Source of the DNA: Trifolium pratense
Taxonomy: Eukaryota > Streptophyta > Magnoliopsida > Fabales > Fabaceae
Direction: 5' to 3'
NCBI RefSeq assembly: GCF_020283565.1
Contig: NC_060062.1
Coordinates: 6,919,322 to 6,983,321, forward strand
DNA length: 64,000 bases
Shown one piece after another: positions 12,729-26,827 of this stretch; position 1 is the first letter of the stretch; the number at the start of each line of letters is the position of its first letter. Position numbers and translations under genes: made by a program. The notes below the pieces were generated by a model. The model did no database searches. It was not told where the DNA came from and saw only the letters and a program-made list of their open reading frames with translations.

Positions 12729-14050
12729 CTTGACTCGTTATCATATCCTTATACAACTAATTATCATATCATATTTTTATTCTATTACATGCACCAAACA
12801 GACCTTTAATATATTAGATATATGAATATCTTCACTTTTCTATGATTCGACGTTCAACATCTACGCTTTCATCTAACTCATAATTGACACACCAACCCAT
12901 TGATACATAAGAAAATTATGGAAAGCTACAAAATGACGATAGCTGCCAAAAAATAAGAAGCAATAGCAGCCGAAGCACAAAGGTGAGTGCAATAATAGTC
13001 TGGGTTTTCAATTATAACAATAAGAAAATATAAAATAGATGTAACAATATCAAATTTTATTATCATGCCCTCAATTATTGTGGGAACAACAAAATCACAA
13101 ATTTGTCTTGTACCACCTTACTTTTTCTTTTTTCTTTTTTCTTTTTTTCAATATAAATCTAACAATTTTATTAAAACGCTATTCAACCACAATGCATACG
13201 CAAAATGGACTCAACAAACAATGTTACAACACAACAAAAAACAGTGAGGGTGTAACCTAGTAGACACCAGATCATAGAACGCCCCATCCTTAAATATAGG
13301 CACAATATAAAGACCGGAGATCCTATGTTGATATCAAAATTGAGTATGTTAGGGACATTCTAAAAATGAAACAAGGACCATCCTTTGTGAATTTGGGTGC
13401 TTTATTACTAGAATAAACGTGAAAATTAGTATTGATGTCAATAGACGATGCTAGTAATTAGTATTGTTAGTTTTGCAGATGGTAATAATCAAACTTTGCA
13501 GCTACCAACTACCAAGTCATCCAACAACTCACAAAGTATTGTGCCATTCATTGTTTATTTCGTTGCAAAGTTTACAAAAAATGAAGTAAATAACGAATGT
13601 ATTATTACATCAGGGATAAGTAAATACTCAAAGATGCAAGTCTAACTCTAAACCCTAGATACGTAATGTTCAAGTCTAAACAAGAAAGGCATCCACTAGG
13701 AGATCAATACATCATGTATACATTCCTAATTGCAACACTCAGCACTAGCAAAAACCCAAAATTGGGACCGATTTGAGATAGTATGATTCTTCAAATACCA
13801 TTCTAATATACATCACTCCACCTAAAAATGTACAAAGCCAGGATGTTCCTGATGCAAATTTTCACAACCCTTGGCACCTGGCCCAACTATTCAGCAATTT
13901 GCACATGGCGAATTCATCAATTCTGGCTCTTCATTCCCTAGTCTTGAGATAGCTAGTAGCAGTTTAGTCTAAGTAAGGTCGAGGCTATAATTTAACTTGA
14001 GTCTCACAGTTGACCAGTAGATTCCGCCACTCAACCATGATTGTTTAAGT

Positions 14051-17000
14051 TTAGCTCGCTGTAGATGATTCTTTGGATTTTTCTGTCATTGTGTCCTTAT
14101 CTGAGTTGCTTGTCTCACCTGTTTGTGTTTGGCTAGTTTGTGGTTGGCTAGTTTGTGGTTGGCTAGTTTGTGGCTGGCTAGTTTGTGTATGGCTAGTTTG
14201 TGGCTGACTTGAAACCTGTGAATCGGAAACAATGCCAAGAACAACCAGCACAGACCTGAACAAAAATTAAACTTAGAATCTATATTTGCAACAATAAAAA
14301 CATTGTTTTCCCATGAGCAATCAATATAGAAGGGGAAAGAAACAGTAAATTAACATAATTATTTTTCCGAATGATTAATGAACCTGGGAAGTGATGATTG
14401 TATATCTGGCTGGCTAGCATGAGCAATCAATGGTGCCTTCAGTACAGCAATTTTATTTAATGCAACTTCCAATTGCGGTGGAGGTAGCTGCACGGAAGCA
14501 TACACCACCAGAAACACATTATTTTTTTTTTGACGCAACCAGAAACACATTATTAAAATGTTCATTCTTATACAAAATAAGTATGTAAATGTGGAGTGTT
14601 GAACAGAGCCAAAAAACACTTTTGAGAAATTGTATTTTAAAAATAAAATAAAATTTATAAGCATTTAAGAATATTGTATGATGGAGACAAGAGCTTAGGA
14701 CTATGCAAACACCAAACAGTTACAACTAATAGTAAGTTCTTGATACATGATAATACCTGAAGCAAAACACCAAATGACTGAGGTTTCGTCAATTGCAAAC
14801 ACTTCAAGAATCCCACCCACAACTTTGGGTACTTCCATATCTACAACAACTCATTTAGTCATGCATATGCACACTGAACAGCTGAGTGGATTATAAAAAA
14901 TTAAATTGATCAAATAATCACCTGTTTCTTTACAAGGCGAGCAAGAATACCCATGATGAAGTCCACCTATCAAGTCAATAATTTGTACAAATATATGACA
15001 TTTAAATCAAACAGTAAAAACATATAACAAGGAATGATGGTGGATTTTTAATCGGAAAAAAAGGAAATAATTCAATTGTGAAAGATAAGCAAAGTAGCTC
15101 AGAGGGATCTTCATGGGGTTTCAAAACTGTTCTGTACGCTAAGCAATAAAATTCCTAAATTCTGATACACAAATAATAAAAAATGTTTCTTTGCATTTAT
15201 TAAACTTCCTTGTATAAGTAAGCTTCTTACCAGTGTCGGAAAAGCACCTATTGCTTGTAATACTGTCCGCATGAACAGTAAAGGAAGAGGAATTTGCTCA
15301 ACCTGCAGGGAAGAGCATTTGCTGTATGAGATCAAACTATGTTGAATATCCTTTCCAATTATATATAGCAATTCCAATACAACATACCAATTGATTCAAA
15401 ACTTTGGCAAGAACTTCTTGAGTAAAAGTTTGTCGTTGCTCAAAGCAAGCATTGCATGCATCAGTTACCTGCATGTAGACACTTCAGTTATGCAAAATCT
15501 ATCTTGATTTCTCGATTAAGCAGGATGCACAAACTAATTCAGCACAAAAGCCCAACCTTTTTTAAGGGAATTCCATCTCTTTCAGGATCAATTCCATGAA
15601 TAGCAATTAATACTTCAGCTGGTGTAAGCACTGGACCAGATTGTGATGATCCCTGTATAAAAGTTTTGCAATTAATTCAATAACTAAAATGTGTTCCCGG
15701 TTCAGAACAATATTTTCTTATTAGAACATTGTGGAGTATACTTCCCGCAACCTTTGTCGATCATGAAAGTTATCTAAACACAGTGAAATATTATTTTCGC
15801 ATACTGTACCCCCACCCCCTCAGCCACACCCTTACCCCATCCACTTCCCATACGCCTCTGCCACCACCTTCCCCCACCCAGAAATTGAATGAACTCAGTA
15901 AAAAAAAATGTCTTTACAAAGTTCTGATGTCTAGTTTTCCTCCATTTCCCCTCCTATATTTATTTTGTATTTATTGCCTTGAGCCTAAATAAAACTATGT
16001 TGTGTAGCTGAAACACGCAGATTCACCATCTCATAGTTTTGTTTTCTCTTATTCAACATGGTATCTAGATTTTAACAGAGGCAAACCTACAACCGTGCTT
16101 ACCCAGTGGTCGATTATTCTAAGTAAGACTGAGACATATTATGACAAGTATGTTAGCACGTAGAGAACCTTCCCTTAGAAGCTAGATATCAAGGGGGAAG
16201 AACCAAGCCACTTAATTGCCCCTGTGAGCCGACTTCCTGACGGCTGCACTGTATGACGCTTTACTCGAACTTTACGGTCAACCCCTCCACAGATAAACCT
16301 TTTCGAGCCACTAGCAACCAGCTCCGATACCAATTGATAGAAATCTAAGCACTTGGGAACCATCACTTAAAATCTAGCTATCAAGGGGGAAGAACCAAGC
16401 CACGTAAATACTCCACCAAGCATCCCATACTACTAAATGTGGGAGTTAGGGACCTCATAATATAAGTCCCAATCATAGCACCGACCCAGCAAGTCGATGT
16501 TCCAGCTGCTGTACTCTATGACGCTTAACTCAACCTTTCCGATCAACCCCTACGTAGGTAAATCTTTTCGAGCCACTGTGATACCAATTGATAAGTATCT
16601 AAGCTCTTGGGGAACCCTCACTTAAAAGCTAGGTGTTGAGGGGGAAGAAGCCACTTAAATACTTCATTGAGCCTCACGTATGTGAAACTCGGGCACCCCA
16701 TATACCCAAGTCCCTATGATATTATTCGCAAACAACGTTCCAACTTCAATTTGCTCTTTTTTTCACTATTGCGATTGTTACCATTCCAAAATCTTTTTCG
16801 ATCGTTTTTAACCTCTACCATCGTCAGCTTCAACCTTTTCCTGCAACCTCTCTAGCCGACCACCCCACCATCAGAAGCGCAATATCTTAATCAGCTCATG
16901 CTTAGAGACTCATCCCCAAACACCGCCTCACGCGACCACGTAACCAGTTCTCATCTCAAATGTTATATGCATTCCATTTTGTTCTCTTCTCAAACAACGG

Positions 17001-20000
17001 AAATGAAAACTTAAGTTTTTTGCATCATAAAATATCTAAACAATGGAATGAAACCTTTGATCCATTCCTCTCTACTGCACTCAGTTCTTTTTAAAATATT
17101 CAAACCTACTCTAAAGCTTAAGTTGTTAGGTGAAAACATATGAACGGTTTTATATCTAACAGTTTATTTATCACAGTTTTTCATTTAATTCTTGCCTTTG
17201 AATATATCTTGAGAAGTTACAATTTCAAAAGCTCCATAGCTTACAATCCTAGATTTCTCGATATATTCTGTTATAGCATGTATAATAGCTTTCAATTTAG
17301 GTGGACAACCTGGTAAATAGAATCCAATACTTGGTTCTAACCCTACTTCACCTTTAAGAAGTGAAAAAGTCTTCTTAGGTCCCACATAAATTAGCAACTC
17401 TGAATATTGGCTACAAAGGAGTGACACATACCTGCAATAGACGACCAAGTGCTCCTTGGAACTTCTCCGAAGGCAGGTTAACAATGTTGGGAAAAACCGG
17501 CATTACCTATTAAAGAATTGTTAAAAACATATCCACCAAATGAAAAATAAGAAACTTCAAGATAATTAGAAAGTAAACAAAAAAATAAAAAAGACAACTG
17601 ACAAACAGTTCTTACATGATCCATCTTCTTGATTTGAATTCACATTACAATTTTACTAAGAGTTTATTTTACATCCAAATGTAAAGAAAAAAACTAGGAA
17701 GTACCTCATCTTTCGGTAGGAATGGCAATATTGGAATAAGAACCTCTGCATCCTGTAAAGGACCAAACAGGTATTAGGCAGGCTCCCGAGTTTCACTACA
17801 ACACTTATAGGGCAAAATTTAAACATACCTTAAGTTTTGAATCATGTAACCTTTTCACAGTAAATATCAAATCCTTAGACGGGATCGTACCATCAGTGAG
17901 TGTACGCAACACCTGACATGGGCAATGTAAAAATATCAGATATCACCAAAAGACTCTCACAAGAATTATATGGTAAAACAGTATTCGATATATTTATAAA
18001 ATTTTTAACATTTGCAAAAAGTTACAAGGTAATCCAGTTAACCTGCATTAGGAGATCCTCACTTCCACTTGGGGGATCCGATATAATTTCAAGGAGATGT
18101 GAAGATGAACCCAATGTACGCACTAGTATGGGAATCTGACGATGAATAGCCTGCAGCATACAAGTAATGACATAAACCTAGTGACCAAAAACAAATGGTT
18201 AACAATATTCATTAGAATACCATATGTCAAAATCTGAAACCTGCTTTGCTGCTTTTGATGTGCTTCTATAGATGACAAATATTTCGCGAAAGAGAGAGTG
18301 TTTCTGTCATCACAAAGCATCAACATAAGGTACTTTTGATCAAACAACTAAAAGTTACAGAACAGGCAAGAAGAATCTGTCAACATATATATAAACAATA
18401 TCTCATAATATCTTGATTGTATCTCCAACTTAGATCATCTCATAGGACTAGCCCCTATATTTTCTTATATATGTTGATCTATTTCCTTATTTAATTAGGA
18501 GTTTAGGATAGAATCTAATACTGTATGAGAATAGAGAATTTAGGCTTTTGGCCTCAACCCAAAAAGTTAGTCCAAGATGTGAGGATTATCTAAGCCTTAT
18601 AAAAATATTCTTTGCATCTATATATATTCATTGTGGGATGTCAACCCACCCCCCGGTTCTCTCTCAAGTTATCTCCTTGTCAATGGGGTTTTCTACTTGC
18701 TGCATCGGCAACCAATCTAAGATCCTTATATTAGTTTGTACAACTTTAGTGTCCTACTTAGGCATTCACCATAGACTTCATAACCCTCTCAACACTTGTC
18801 CAAGCGTTTGGTCCATATATCCCAAAAGCAGTTTGATTCCGACTATTCAGCAGGGACCCTGGACATCCTAAAGATACAGTATGGCTCCGGCTATCTCAAA
18901 AAAGCAGTTTTGCCCTAGATTTCCCCGAATGATGGTTTGACCTAAATCCTAACTTCTGTCTCAGATGCAGTCCGAACTTGACTTTTGCTCCAAATGCATT
19001 CTATAGCCCCTCCTTTTGGTCATTGGTCCTATAGATGTGATCTGGTCTCCACCAGTCTCCAATTTCAAATTACATTTTTTTGGCATTTCTCTTTTATTAA
19101 TGGGTACATTTATAATAAGCTCAAAGTACAATAATCTTCAGCTTGAAGAAAAGTGTTAGACCATATGAAAAAGATACCATTTTTATTATATCTTAGTAAT
19201 TTGAAGTATGACATAGATTATCTCTTAGATTGATCTCCATATTTCTTTATAAATCATGATTTAATTCCTTTTACCATCAAATTAAAAGTCTATTAGTACT
19301 ACCAAACATATCATTCACATCCTATTTAATTTTAGGCAAATGCTAGGAATATTCTCTTGAAAGTTGTGTATTCAACACCTTGAAAGTATAAGTTTTGGTT
19401 TTTTCAACACAAAATTCTTTTTTTATTTCTCTTTTTAGTTTCTTAACAAGTGCCCCAAGCAAGACCCTTATTTTTATTTACTTTTTCTCCTTCAGTAACG
19501 GGAAGGACTAGCCCCTATAATTTCAACTGGATATATACTAGTAAACAACACAATACCTTTGTGCACAAGGCAAAATACAGTGACATGCCTCTCTGAGCCT
19601 CAGAAATTGAAAGTGATGAGGTGCCTTCAGATGTGCTTAATTGTCGATTATCTGAGACATCCTTAGTACTGCCACTCAAAGATACTGGTTCATTTGTAAG
19701 CTTTTCAATATCAGGTCCCTGAAAAGGAAAAGAGAAAAAGAAAACTAGTATATCTTGTTCAACAAAAACATGGCAAAAGCCTGCTGTTAATAAACTCTAC
19801 TAAAAAACTAAAATAAAATTCATAAAAATGTGAATACCTTCTGTGCATCAGCAATGGACCCTTCAGCATCAGTAGTTTCAGAAGCATCACCACTCATCAC
19901 TGAGAACAACATTTCCTTTGCAAAATCTTCTATTTGCTTAGAAATTGGTGATAAAGGATAAAGTTTATTTGCTACCTGCAAGAAGAGCCAAAAGTATAAG

Positions 20001-23000
20001 ACAAGTGGTTTTATGCAGTCAATTAAATTCATCAACGGGAAAATATGCTTAAGTACCAGGCGTATTGCTTTCATACGCACTTCTTCCAAGTGATGCACTG
20101 CACTCTTTCAATGAAAAATGATAAAAAGATCAAAGAACAGTTAGTTAGTTAGTTAGACACAGAAATTTACTAATAGTAAGGGAAGCAAGGTTTGAACATT
20201 CAGGTCCTACAATTCAAGGAAAACTGGGAGGGGGGGTATTCAAACATCATTTAGCCTCCTACTTTTTTCAGGACAATAATCACAACTACACAGAAAAAGA
20301 ACCACAAATGTTTAATATAAAAAGTAAGAGAAAAACCTGTAAAGCAATTTTTAAACAAGCATCTCGAATAGGAGGCCTTAAAAGAATCAAACTCCATACA
20401 GCACTTAGACCTTGAGTGACTCTATCCGCATTCAATGTGTTTGATTCATTTTCAGCTTTATCCCCATTTCCAGGAGAACACATGTTCTCTAACATTTTTA
20501 AAACTGATTTTGGCAAATAAGGAGATTCACCGAGCAGTTTGCTTAATGATTTATCCGAAGGTGGAAAAGAATCTCTAAGTGCTTCTGCCTGCAGTAGAAG
20601 TGAACCAAAAGCTCAACTGTTGCCTAGCAAATGGACATACAAGAACCATATAAAAAAATATAAAAAATAAAAAAACAGACCACTGCTAGGAAGAATGCCT
20701 CATATACAGAAGCTGCAGTTGTGGAAGAAAAGAAGTCAGGCTCCACTTCAGCCTCACCAAATAACCTGTAGAGGACACGCAATGTCAACTCATGTCCCTG
20801 ACACACAAGGCACTCATTGTTAGCATCTGTAGATTATTAACAAATGCAGATGGCACATAATATTTGCTAACTTACAAAGTTACAATTTATTTAAACAATA
20901 GTGTCTTTAATTAGTTCAGCAAGAACACAAGTTGACTGGATTTATAGGTTAACATGTTCTTCGTATATTGTTAGTTCTACAAACGGCAGTATCCATTATA
21001 CTTTTATGACATGGCATACCAACATAATATATTAAACAGGCTCTTTTTAGATTTTAAGCATAAAGTGTGGCACAAATTTCAAGCAGATTAACCCAAAAAA
21101 GTACAAAACGTGTTACAAAATGAACCCATAAAAGTATAATGAGACTTGATCATAATAAAAATAACAAGCAGATTAACACACAGGACAAGCGCTTACCTCA
21201 TGACTAGAGTAATCAATCAAAATATGCTTTTGTAACAATTTCCACGGGTCTAATTCCAAAGGAAACTGCATGATGAATGAAAAAAGAAAATGGTTACATT
21301 CCACTAGTTAAAAGCATTTATCTAGAAGGGGGGGAAAACTGTATAGAAAAGTCTTGAATATACTAGTTACTATGTCGAGCACTTAAACAGTTAAACTCAT
21401 TTGTCATTACACAACTGAAAAGAAAAAATCTGACATTCTTGATAAGTTGAATTTTTACCTCGACTCCTAAATAAGCAAGTATCGAAAATCGAACTTTTGA
21501 GCCTCCAGCTAGAGATATTTGCTTATATGCATCAATGATACGCATAAAACATGATATTTGCAAATGATCCTTTTGTTCATCTGCAAGATCAACAACTGGA
21601 GCAATCATCTTTGGCAAGACTAGACGCGCAGGCAACACAACTGAAGTAGCTGTTGAGGACACCAAGCTATTGACATCTGTAGCAACTGCTTTTGGGCTCA
21701 GCTCTTCAGATTTATCTGCTGATACTGATGGAACTGAGTTCAAGGGTGACCTATTATCCAAACTCGTAACCTGCTCTTGACTGGCATCTTCTATTTGCAT
21801 ATCAGTGGAAACCAATGAAGAAGGGGCCAAAGTTTCTGACAATGCATCAATTCGACCAAAAGAATCCAGGCCAGGGATTCCACTCTCTAAGTTGCCAACA
21901 TCATCTATGTCAGGCAGAGGTGTGCTGACATTCTCTACTCCAGGTATATAAGTATCCGAAGATGGAAAATCAGTAGGCGATGGTGCATTTTGAGATGAAA
22001 GAATCATGCCAGAATTCATGGCACTACTATCTACTCCAGGTGAAGAAATTTCTTCCTCCTCGTGAGACTTCTACGATATTTGTGTACATCAAAGTTTTAG
22101 TCAAACAATAACTATCAGAAATAAACAATAAAAACGCGAGGTTAAAAAAAAAAAAACCCAAATGCATAAATTATACCACTAAATCATTGGACACTGATCG
22201 ATGAGCATCAAGAAGTGAAGCAACGGGTGGGAAAGTACTAGAAAGTGACATAACACCAGCCACAAATGATTGTGGATACTTAGCCTTGTCGTGAGAACCA
22301 AATATACTAATGTCATGCAACTGTTCATCATTTCCTTCAGCATTAGGGCAATTTGGAGGTAGATAACGCATATTTGCCATCACCACCTCCGCTAGTAAGT
22401 CAGCAGAAATACTTGAGATAAGAATTTCCAAAGACGCAACAGCCTTTTCACCTTGAGCAACCAAAGCACCAAACATGGCAACAAGCTGCTGTACAGGCCC
22501 ATTATCCACATCTCCTTTTGAAGATGCTGGTACAGACGAAGGAGTGTCATCTTGTATGTTAGCAGTACTTTCATCTAACTCCTTTTTAGGTTTTTTCAAA
22601 ACGTCGGTTATTGTTTTAACACGTTTTCCAGGACCATCTGCATCTTGAGCTAAATCACCACCATTTTGAGATCCTGGCCGTTTTCTTCCCAGATTAATGT
22701 GCCCTGAATCAAACGAACTTACTGAAGCATCCTCTTCCTGTAAAATGATAATATGGTCATCAATAATTGAAAAGCAACACCTGATATTCCAGTGTATAAA
22801 TGTACTGCTATACTATTATAATTAAACAAGTTCTTTTGGCCCACAGGATTTTGTAAAACTTTCTCATAAAGAAAGATAAGTATTTAATAAATAATCCATA
22901 AAGAGTCATTTGTATCATCACACAGAGATGACCCAATGGTGTTTGGAAAATCTAAATTACTTCTTTGTTTCTAAAATATCGATTGGCAATTCATTTGTAA

Positions 23001-25539
23001 TCACAGCCATGACCCCAACTGTGACGCCAGAATTAGCCTCAATTACATGAAAACATGACCGCATTTTACTAAATTATCGACTATGGAAAATATTGCATTC
23101 TAGTAATTTTAAATTTTTTTATTAATTCCGTCAATTATAGTATATTACACCCCATTAATGCATTTTGCAAGTTCCAATCAATGGAGATAAAAAAATTAGA
23201 CAAAAAACATAATTGTGAAAAAAATGTGATCTTGATTTTCTAAAGCAACAAATGAAATGAAACAAAACTATTCGGCTAAAAATTGGAAGATATTTTGAAA
23301 TGGTGCGAGTAGTGCCAATCCCTTCTACAAGCAAAACAATTTTGAACAATAAATGCATTTCTATCTATCCTGTTACATTAGTAATATTTCATCCATCATA
23401 TACACACCTTCATATTCATCAATAAACAACTCAAATGAAAATTTATAACACAGAATAATAAAAATATATCCAATAAAACAACAGAAGGTACTGGTTACCT
23501 TGATAACTGGGTGATAATCCTCTTCTCTCTGTAATATACTTCCATTACTTGCAGAGATTGGATGGAACACCTGATCTGCCTTCCCTTCAGACTGCATCTC
23601 CTTCAAGGCACCAGCCAAACGATCTCTCCACTTCAAAATAAAAAATAAAAAATCAGTCTTCTATGTTCTCGTTTTTAAAGTATATAAACCTTGTTTAAGG
23701 GAAAAGTAATAAGAATGAAAGTATCTATTTGATATTTTTAAACTCTCCCTCTTCATAAACAATCAATTTCATAGTTTATACTTTATAAACATGGAAATGG
23801 GCATACACAGTGCATTGACTTTTACCCAGACATAATATAATACCATAAGTTTTCAGTCTCCTACAATGTAATATTCATTTTTGAGACAATTAATGCATTG
23901 TTACACATTTACAAATAAAAGAATTGGTTCTCCAGCTTCAAAATAAATACTTTGCAAAACGAGTCTAATTGTTGGTTTATCCTTATTTACCCGCCATTGT
24001 AGGCCAGTTACGTTGCAGCGGGTTGAAGGCAGGGTAGGTCAGGTTGCTTTGACCATTGGATTTTGGCAGATTAGAGGAAAGGTAGGGAAGGTTCTCATAC
24101 ATTTTTGTAATGTATTCCTTTTCTCAACGTTTTGAAAGGCCCAACCCTAATTTTTATTCTTTTCTGATTTCTGTCATTCACATGAATATAATCTTCAACT
24201 TTCATCTTCAATTTACAGAAACAGGTACCCACCCATGATTTGATTCACCATTCTCTCCCACCCCAGCCCCCACAATTGCATCCACAACAGCAGAAAAAGT
24301 TAGGGCTATGCCAGAGTTAAGGATACAGTACTTTTATGAATAATTATGATTTCAGGCTTCAGACTTGGATAGCAAATGGGTTAAGCCTTTTTTATTGATG
24401 GGTGGTCTTTTAATGGTCAACTAAAAATCCTGCACAATGCCCAAAATTCTTGCTCATGGGAGAGAGATAACAGAGAAGTGCAGGTGAAAGATGGCAAAAA
24501 AAATCAGTGAGCTGAGTGTGAAAATGGAATTTTACTTTTTCGTGTTTAAATTCCATTGGGTCTGTTTTACCCATCTCTATTTTCGGAGCTTCTTGGCACG
24601 GATGGCATGCCCGTCATGGAAATAGAAGCTACCAAGCCATGGCCACAAAATCATCACCCCATATGACATGCAAAATATTATATGGAAGTAATTTAAAGCT
24701 GTTTACCGACAATAAAAGCATTTTCTCTAGGTGGGGTTGGCAAATATGAAGTTTTGTGATATATAAAAATGAAGAAAATTTTAAAAGTTGAGACATACCA
24801 AAAAATAGATAAAATAATGAAAACTATAACTTCACATTAAGATTAAACAATCATGATATCAGTAACATCTTGGTTTGAAAGAAATACCGGGGCAGCACTT
24901 GGATGTGTACATTTCGTGCACGTAAGAAAGGCCTTCTTTAGAGCAAGATGCGCTGCAGACACACAGACCCCACTAACAACAGAGCTAGAGGGTTCCAAAC
25001 TGAGCAAAACTGGCAAGATACGGCCATAGAATGCAGGCCTGTCTATGGCAATGGCTGAAAGGCTGGGAATAGACCAAAGAGGAAGTTAATAGTAATAAAG
25101 TAGCATTTGAACAATAGATTTTTACAAACAGCGTTAACAGTAATCAGTAATTGCAGGAAATGAAAAAATAATCTGATTACAGACATAAAACAATCCTCAA
25201 ATTAGTGGCAAACATAATATTTTGGTTTGTTTCCAACCAAAAAACCCAGTCCGGTTTTTCTCTCGGAATGCCTGTGTAGCCATTAGCAAGTTTGTGAGGG
25301 TAAGATGAGCAAGCAAATACTAATCACCTATTCATCATGCATGTATCATCAGTAAGTGAAAACATAATATTCTCCTTGTGAGCAGATGTAAAAGAGAATA
25401 TATTAGTCATCTCATTATTATGCATGTGTCATCAGGAAAACAACACAAGTCATGTGACTGTTAAGCAGTCACTTTGGGCAGAAAATCAACAGACATAAAA
25501 TAATTGAATGAACACCTTTTAATTAGCACAATGATCAGT

Positions 25540-25630
<91 letters not shown>

Positions 25631-26827
25631 AAGAGAGAGAGAGATGAGGCCATGAAAGAAAAGTTCCAATACCTTTTAATTAGCACAATGATTACTGAGT
25701 TACTAAGAGACTTCACAGTTGGAAACCTGAGTTGATCAAGCAAGAGACCCAAACTATTACTGGCTTCCATTGACAAATCTCCGATGTTAAGTGCAGGATG
25801 ATCCCGCCTCAGCCATGATACATTAAATACCGGTGGCTTTCCTATACAAAAAATTAAGAAGCCACGTAAGCAGGTGATTTCAGGTTTACACTAACAATAG
25901 ATTGGCACAAACGTTTTTGAAAGAGTGATCATGTTATGCGACCGAACTTGAAACGTAATACCGTGATGAGAAGTCGGTTCTGTGGAACCATTAGGATCAA
26001 GTGTGTAAAGACGAATAACTGCTTCAACAAACTTCAGTGCCAGCAGCTTTGCTCCACTCCTTCCATTCTTTTAAATAAGTTACAGAGTACAACCATCAGA
26101 CAATATACAATAGCACGTAATTTCATATTTCAAGAAACCGGCGATTACTTACTTGAAATGCTATTGAGTATACTTTGTCTTTGAATTTAAGCATACACTC
26201 CCATGCAGATTCAAGTGCACTTTCTAACTCACTAGAATATAGACCCTGGAACAAAATAAAAGCAGGAAAGGAAATGTTGATATCAGGCAATTCAGTTACA
26301 ACAACAATCAACTGAACCGAAAGCTTTTCGGAATTAAGGAAGAACGAATTACCTGAATCGCAATTTTCTCGAGTGTGGAACTAAACAAATCAATTCCACA
26401 CAGTATAGCTTGGCGAACAACCGCCGGTGTATCATCATCCAAGATATCAATCAACATAGGCACAATATCAGGCAAGAATTCAGTGTTATTCAATCCAATT
26501 TCACCAACCATCCTTCAACCAGGAAAAAGAAACGAAAGATTTTGCATCAAAATTCAAATCCAAACACCAATGCAATGCAATGAACAAAAAAGATGAAAAT
26601 TGAACATACTCAGTGACGAATTTTCGAACAGGACTGAAACGATCGGAGAGGAAATCGAAAAGCGGGGGGAGGAACTCAGTGAGAATAACAGGGTCTTCCT
26701 GAGGAAGTTCATTCTTCAATTTACGCAATAATTCAAGCTTTGAAGGTATATCAATGGCCAATTTGGCTGAATGCATGAGACTTGCGAGCTTTTCGCGTGA
26801 AGTGACAGTCATGGATTTTCCAACCAT
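14051..26827 (-). CDS. ESP4: Symplekin / Pta1 homologue (ESP4-like), pre-mRNA 3'-end processing scaffold
   Basis: Symplekin is the scaffold of the nuclear cleavage and polyadenylation machinery; Arabidopsis ESP4 mutants affect RNA 3' ends and silencing. I model 27 coding exons: 26610-26827, 26353-26512, 26153-26245, 25962-26067, 25673-25841, 24888-25062, 23499-23630, 22177-22737, 21459-22070, 21197-21265, 20681-20797, 20337-20588, 20057-20104, 19838-19975, 19557-19718, 18241-18303, 18043-18150, 17829-17912, 17705-17752, 17432-17506, 15557-15652, 15388-15468, 15231-15302, 14922-14966, 14757-14840, 14384-14487, 14051-14255. All phases join: 4077 bp, 1358 aa, near the roughly 1340 aa remembered for ESP4. 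The N-terminal HEAT-like part (residues about 20-340) has [12 protein letters not shown] and [10 protein letters not shown] basic cluster (about 368-400: GRKRP, GKRVK, KKPKKE) suggests nuclear import. The symplekin C-terminal domain covers about 1100-1285 ([26 protein letters not shown]). The tail is Gln/Thr/Ser-rich. Confidence 0.95.
14128..14206 (-). repeat. 15-bp coding minisatellite in the symplekin tail
   Basis: About five copies of a 15-bp unit (GGCTAGTTTGTGGTT on the plus strand) encode tandem PQTSQ-type pentapeptides at the symplekin C-terminus. Units differ by single bases (H, T and P variants). The number of copies is likely to vary between accessions. Confidence 0.85.
14507..14554. 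mobile_element. Micro-insertion: poly(T) plus GACGCA with 17-bp TSD
   Basis: Perfect 17-bp direct repeats ACCAGAAACACATTATT (14507-14523 and 14538-14554) flank only 14 bp (poly T then GACGCA). In minus-strand sense this is TGCGTC followed by poly(A), which looks like an L1 insertion truncated to its last few bases. It sits in a symplekin intron. Confidence 0.75.
16181..16680. repeat. Tandem array of LTR-retrotransposon-like sequence in symplekin intron 20
   Basis: Three starts of a repeated unit occur at about 16181, 16373 and 16627, each beginning near CTAGCTATCAAGGGGGAAGA; the third copy is partial. Each full unit ends near GATACCAATTGATA, the complement of the TATCAATTGGTATC phrase common next to retrotransposon primer-binding sites. 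The spacing is uneven (about 192 and 254 bp). This explains much of the 1779-bp intron (15653-17431). Confidence 0.65.
18304..19556. other. Large symplekin intron with LTR-like debris
   Basis: A 1253-bp intron between the exons ending at 19557 and starting at 18303 on the minus strand. It contains sequence resembling plant Copia LTRs (around 18410-18540 and from 19145), but no bounded element or coding frame was found. Confidence 0.4.
25514..25692. repeat. (GT)n(GA)n compound microsatellite between 22-bp direct repeats that copy an exon-intron border
   Basis: A (GT)n tract (about 25539-25564) passes into a (GA)n tract to about 25644. The segment is bracketed by an exact 22-bp repeat ACCTTTTAATTAGCACAATGAT at 25514-25535 and 25671-25692. 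The right copy is the end of symplekin exon 5 with its splice donor (donor GT complement at 25671-25672), so the left copy duplicates that donor about 157 bp inside the intron. Confidence 0.85.

Larger units (their letters stand above)
9566..14050. other. Intergenic spacer with transposon debris, no gene seen
   Basis: This 4.5-kb AT-rich spacer lies between the DnaJ start and the symplekin stop. It contains one SINE (10379-10513) and one hAT-like element (12194-12728), listed separately. Around 11810-12130 there are LTR-like phrases (for example TGTTGGAGTTTAAG) without boundaries that could be set. The last few hundred bases before 14050 probably include the symplekin 3' UTR. Confidence 0.6.

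Noticed and set aside
18548..18871. 107-codon ORF in a symplekin intron
   Set aside because: Low similarity to anything; lies in LTR-like debris and has no start context.
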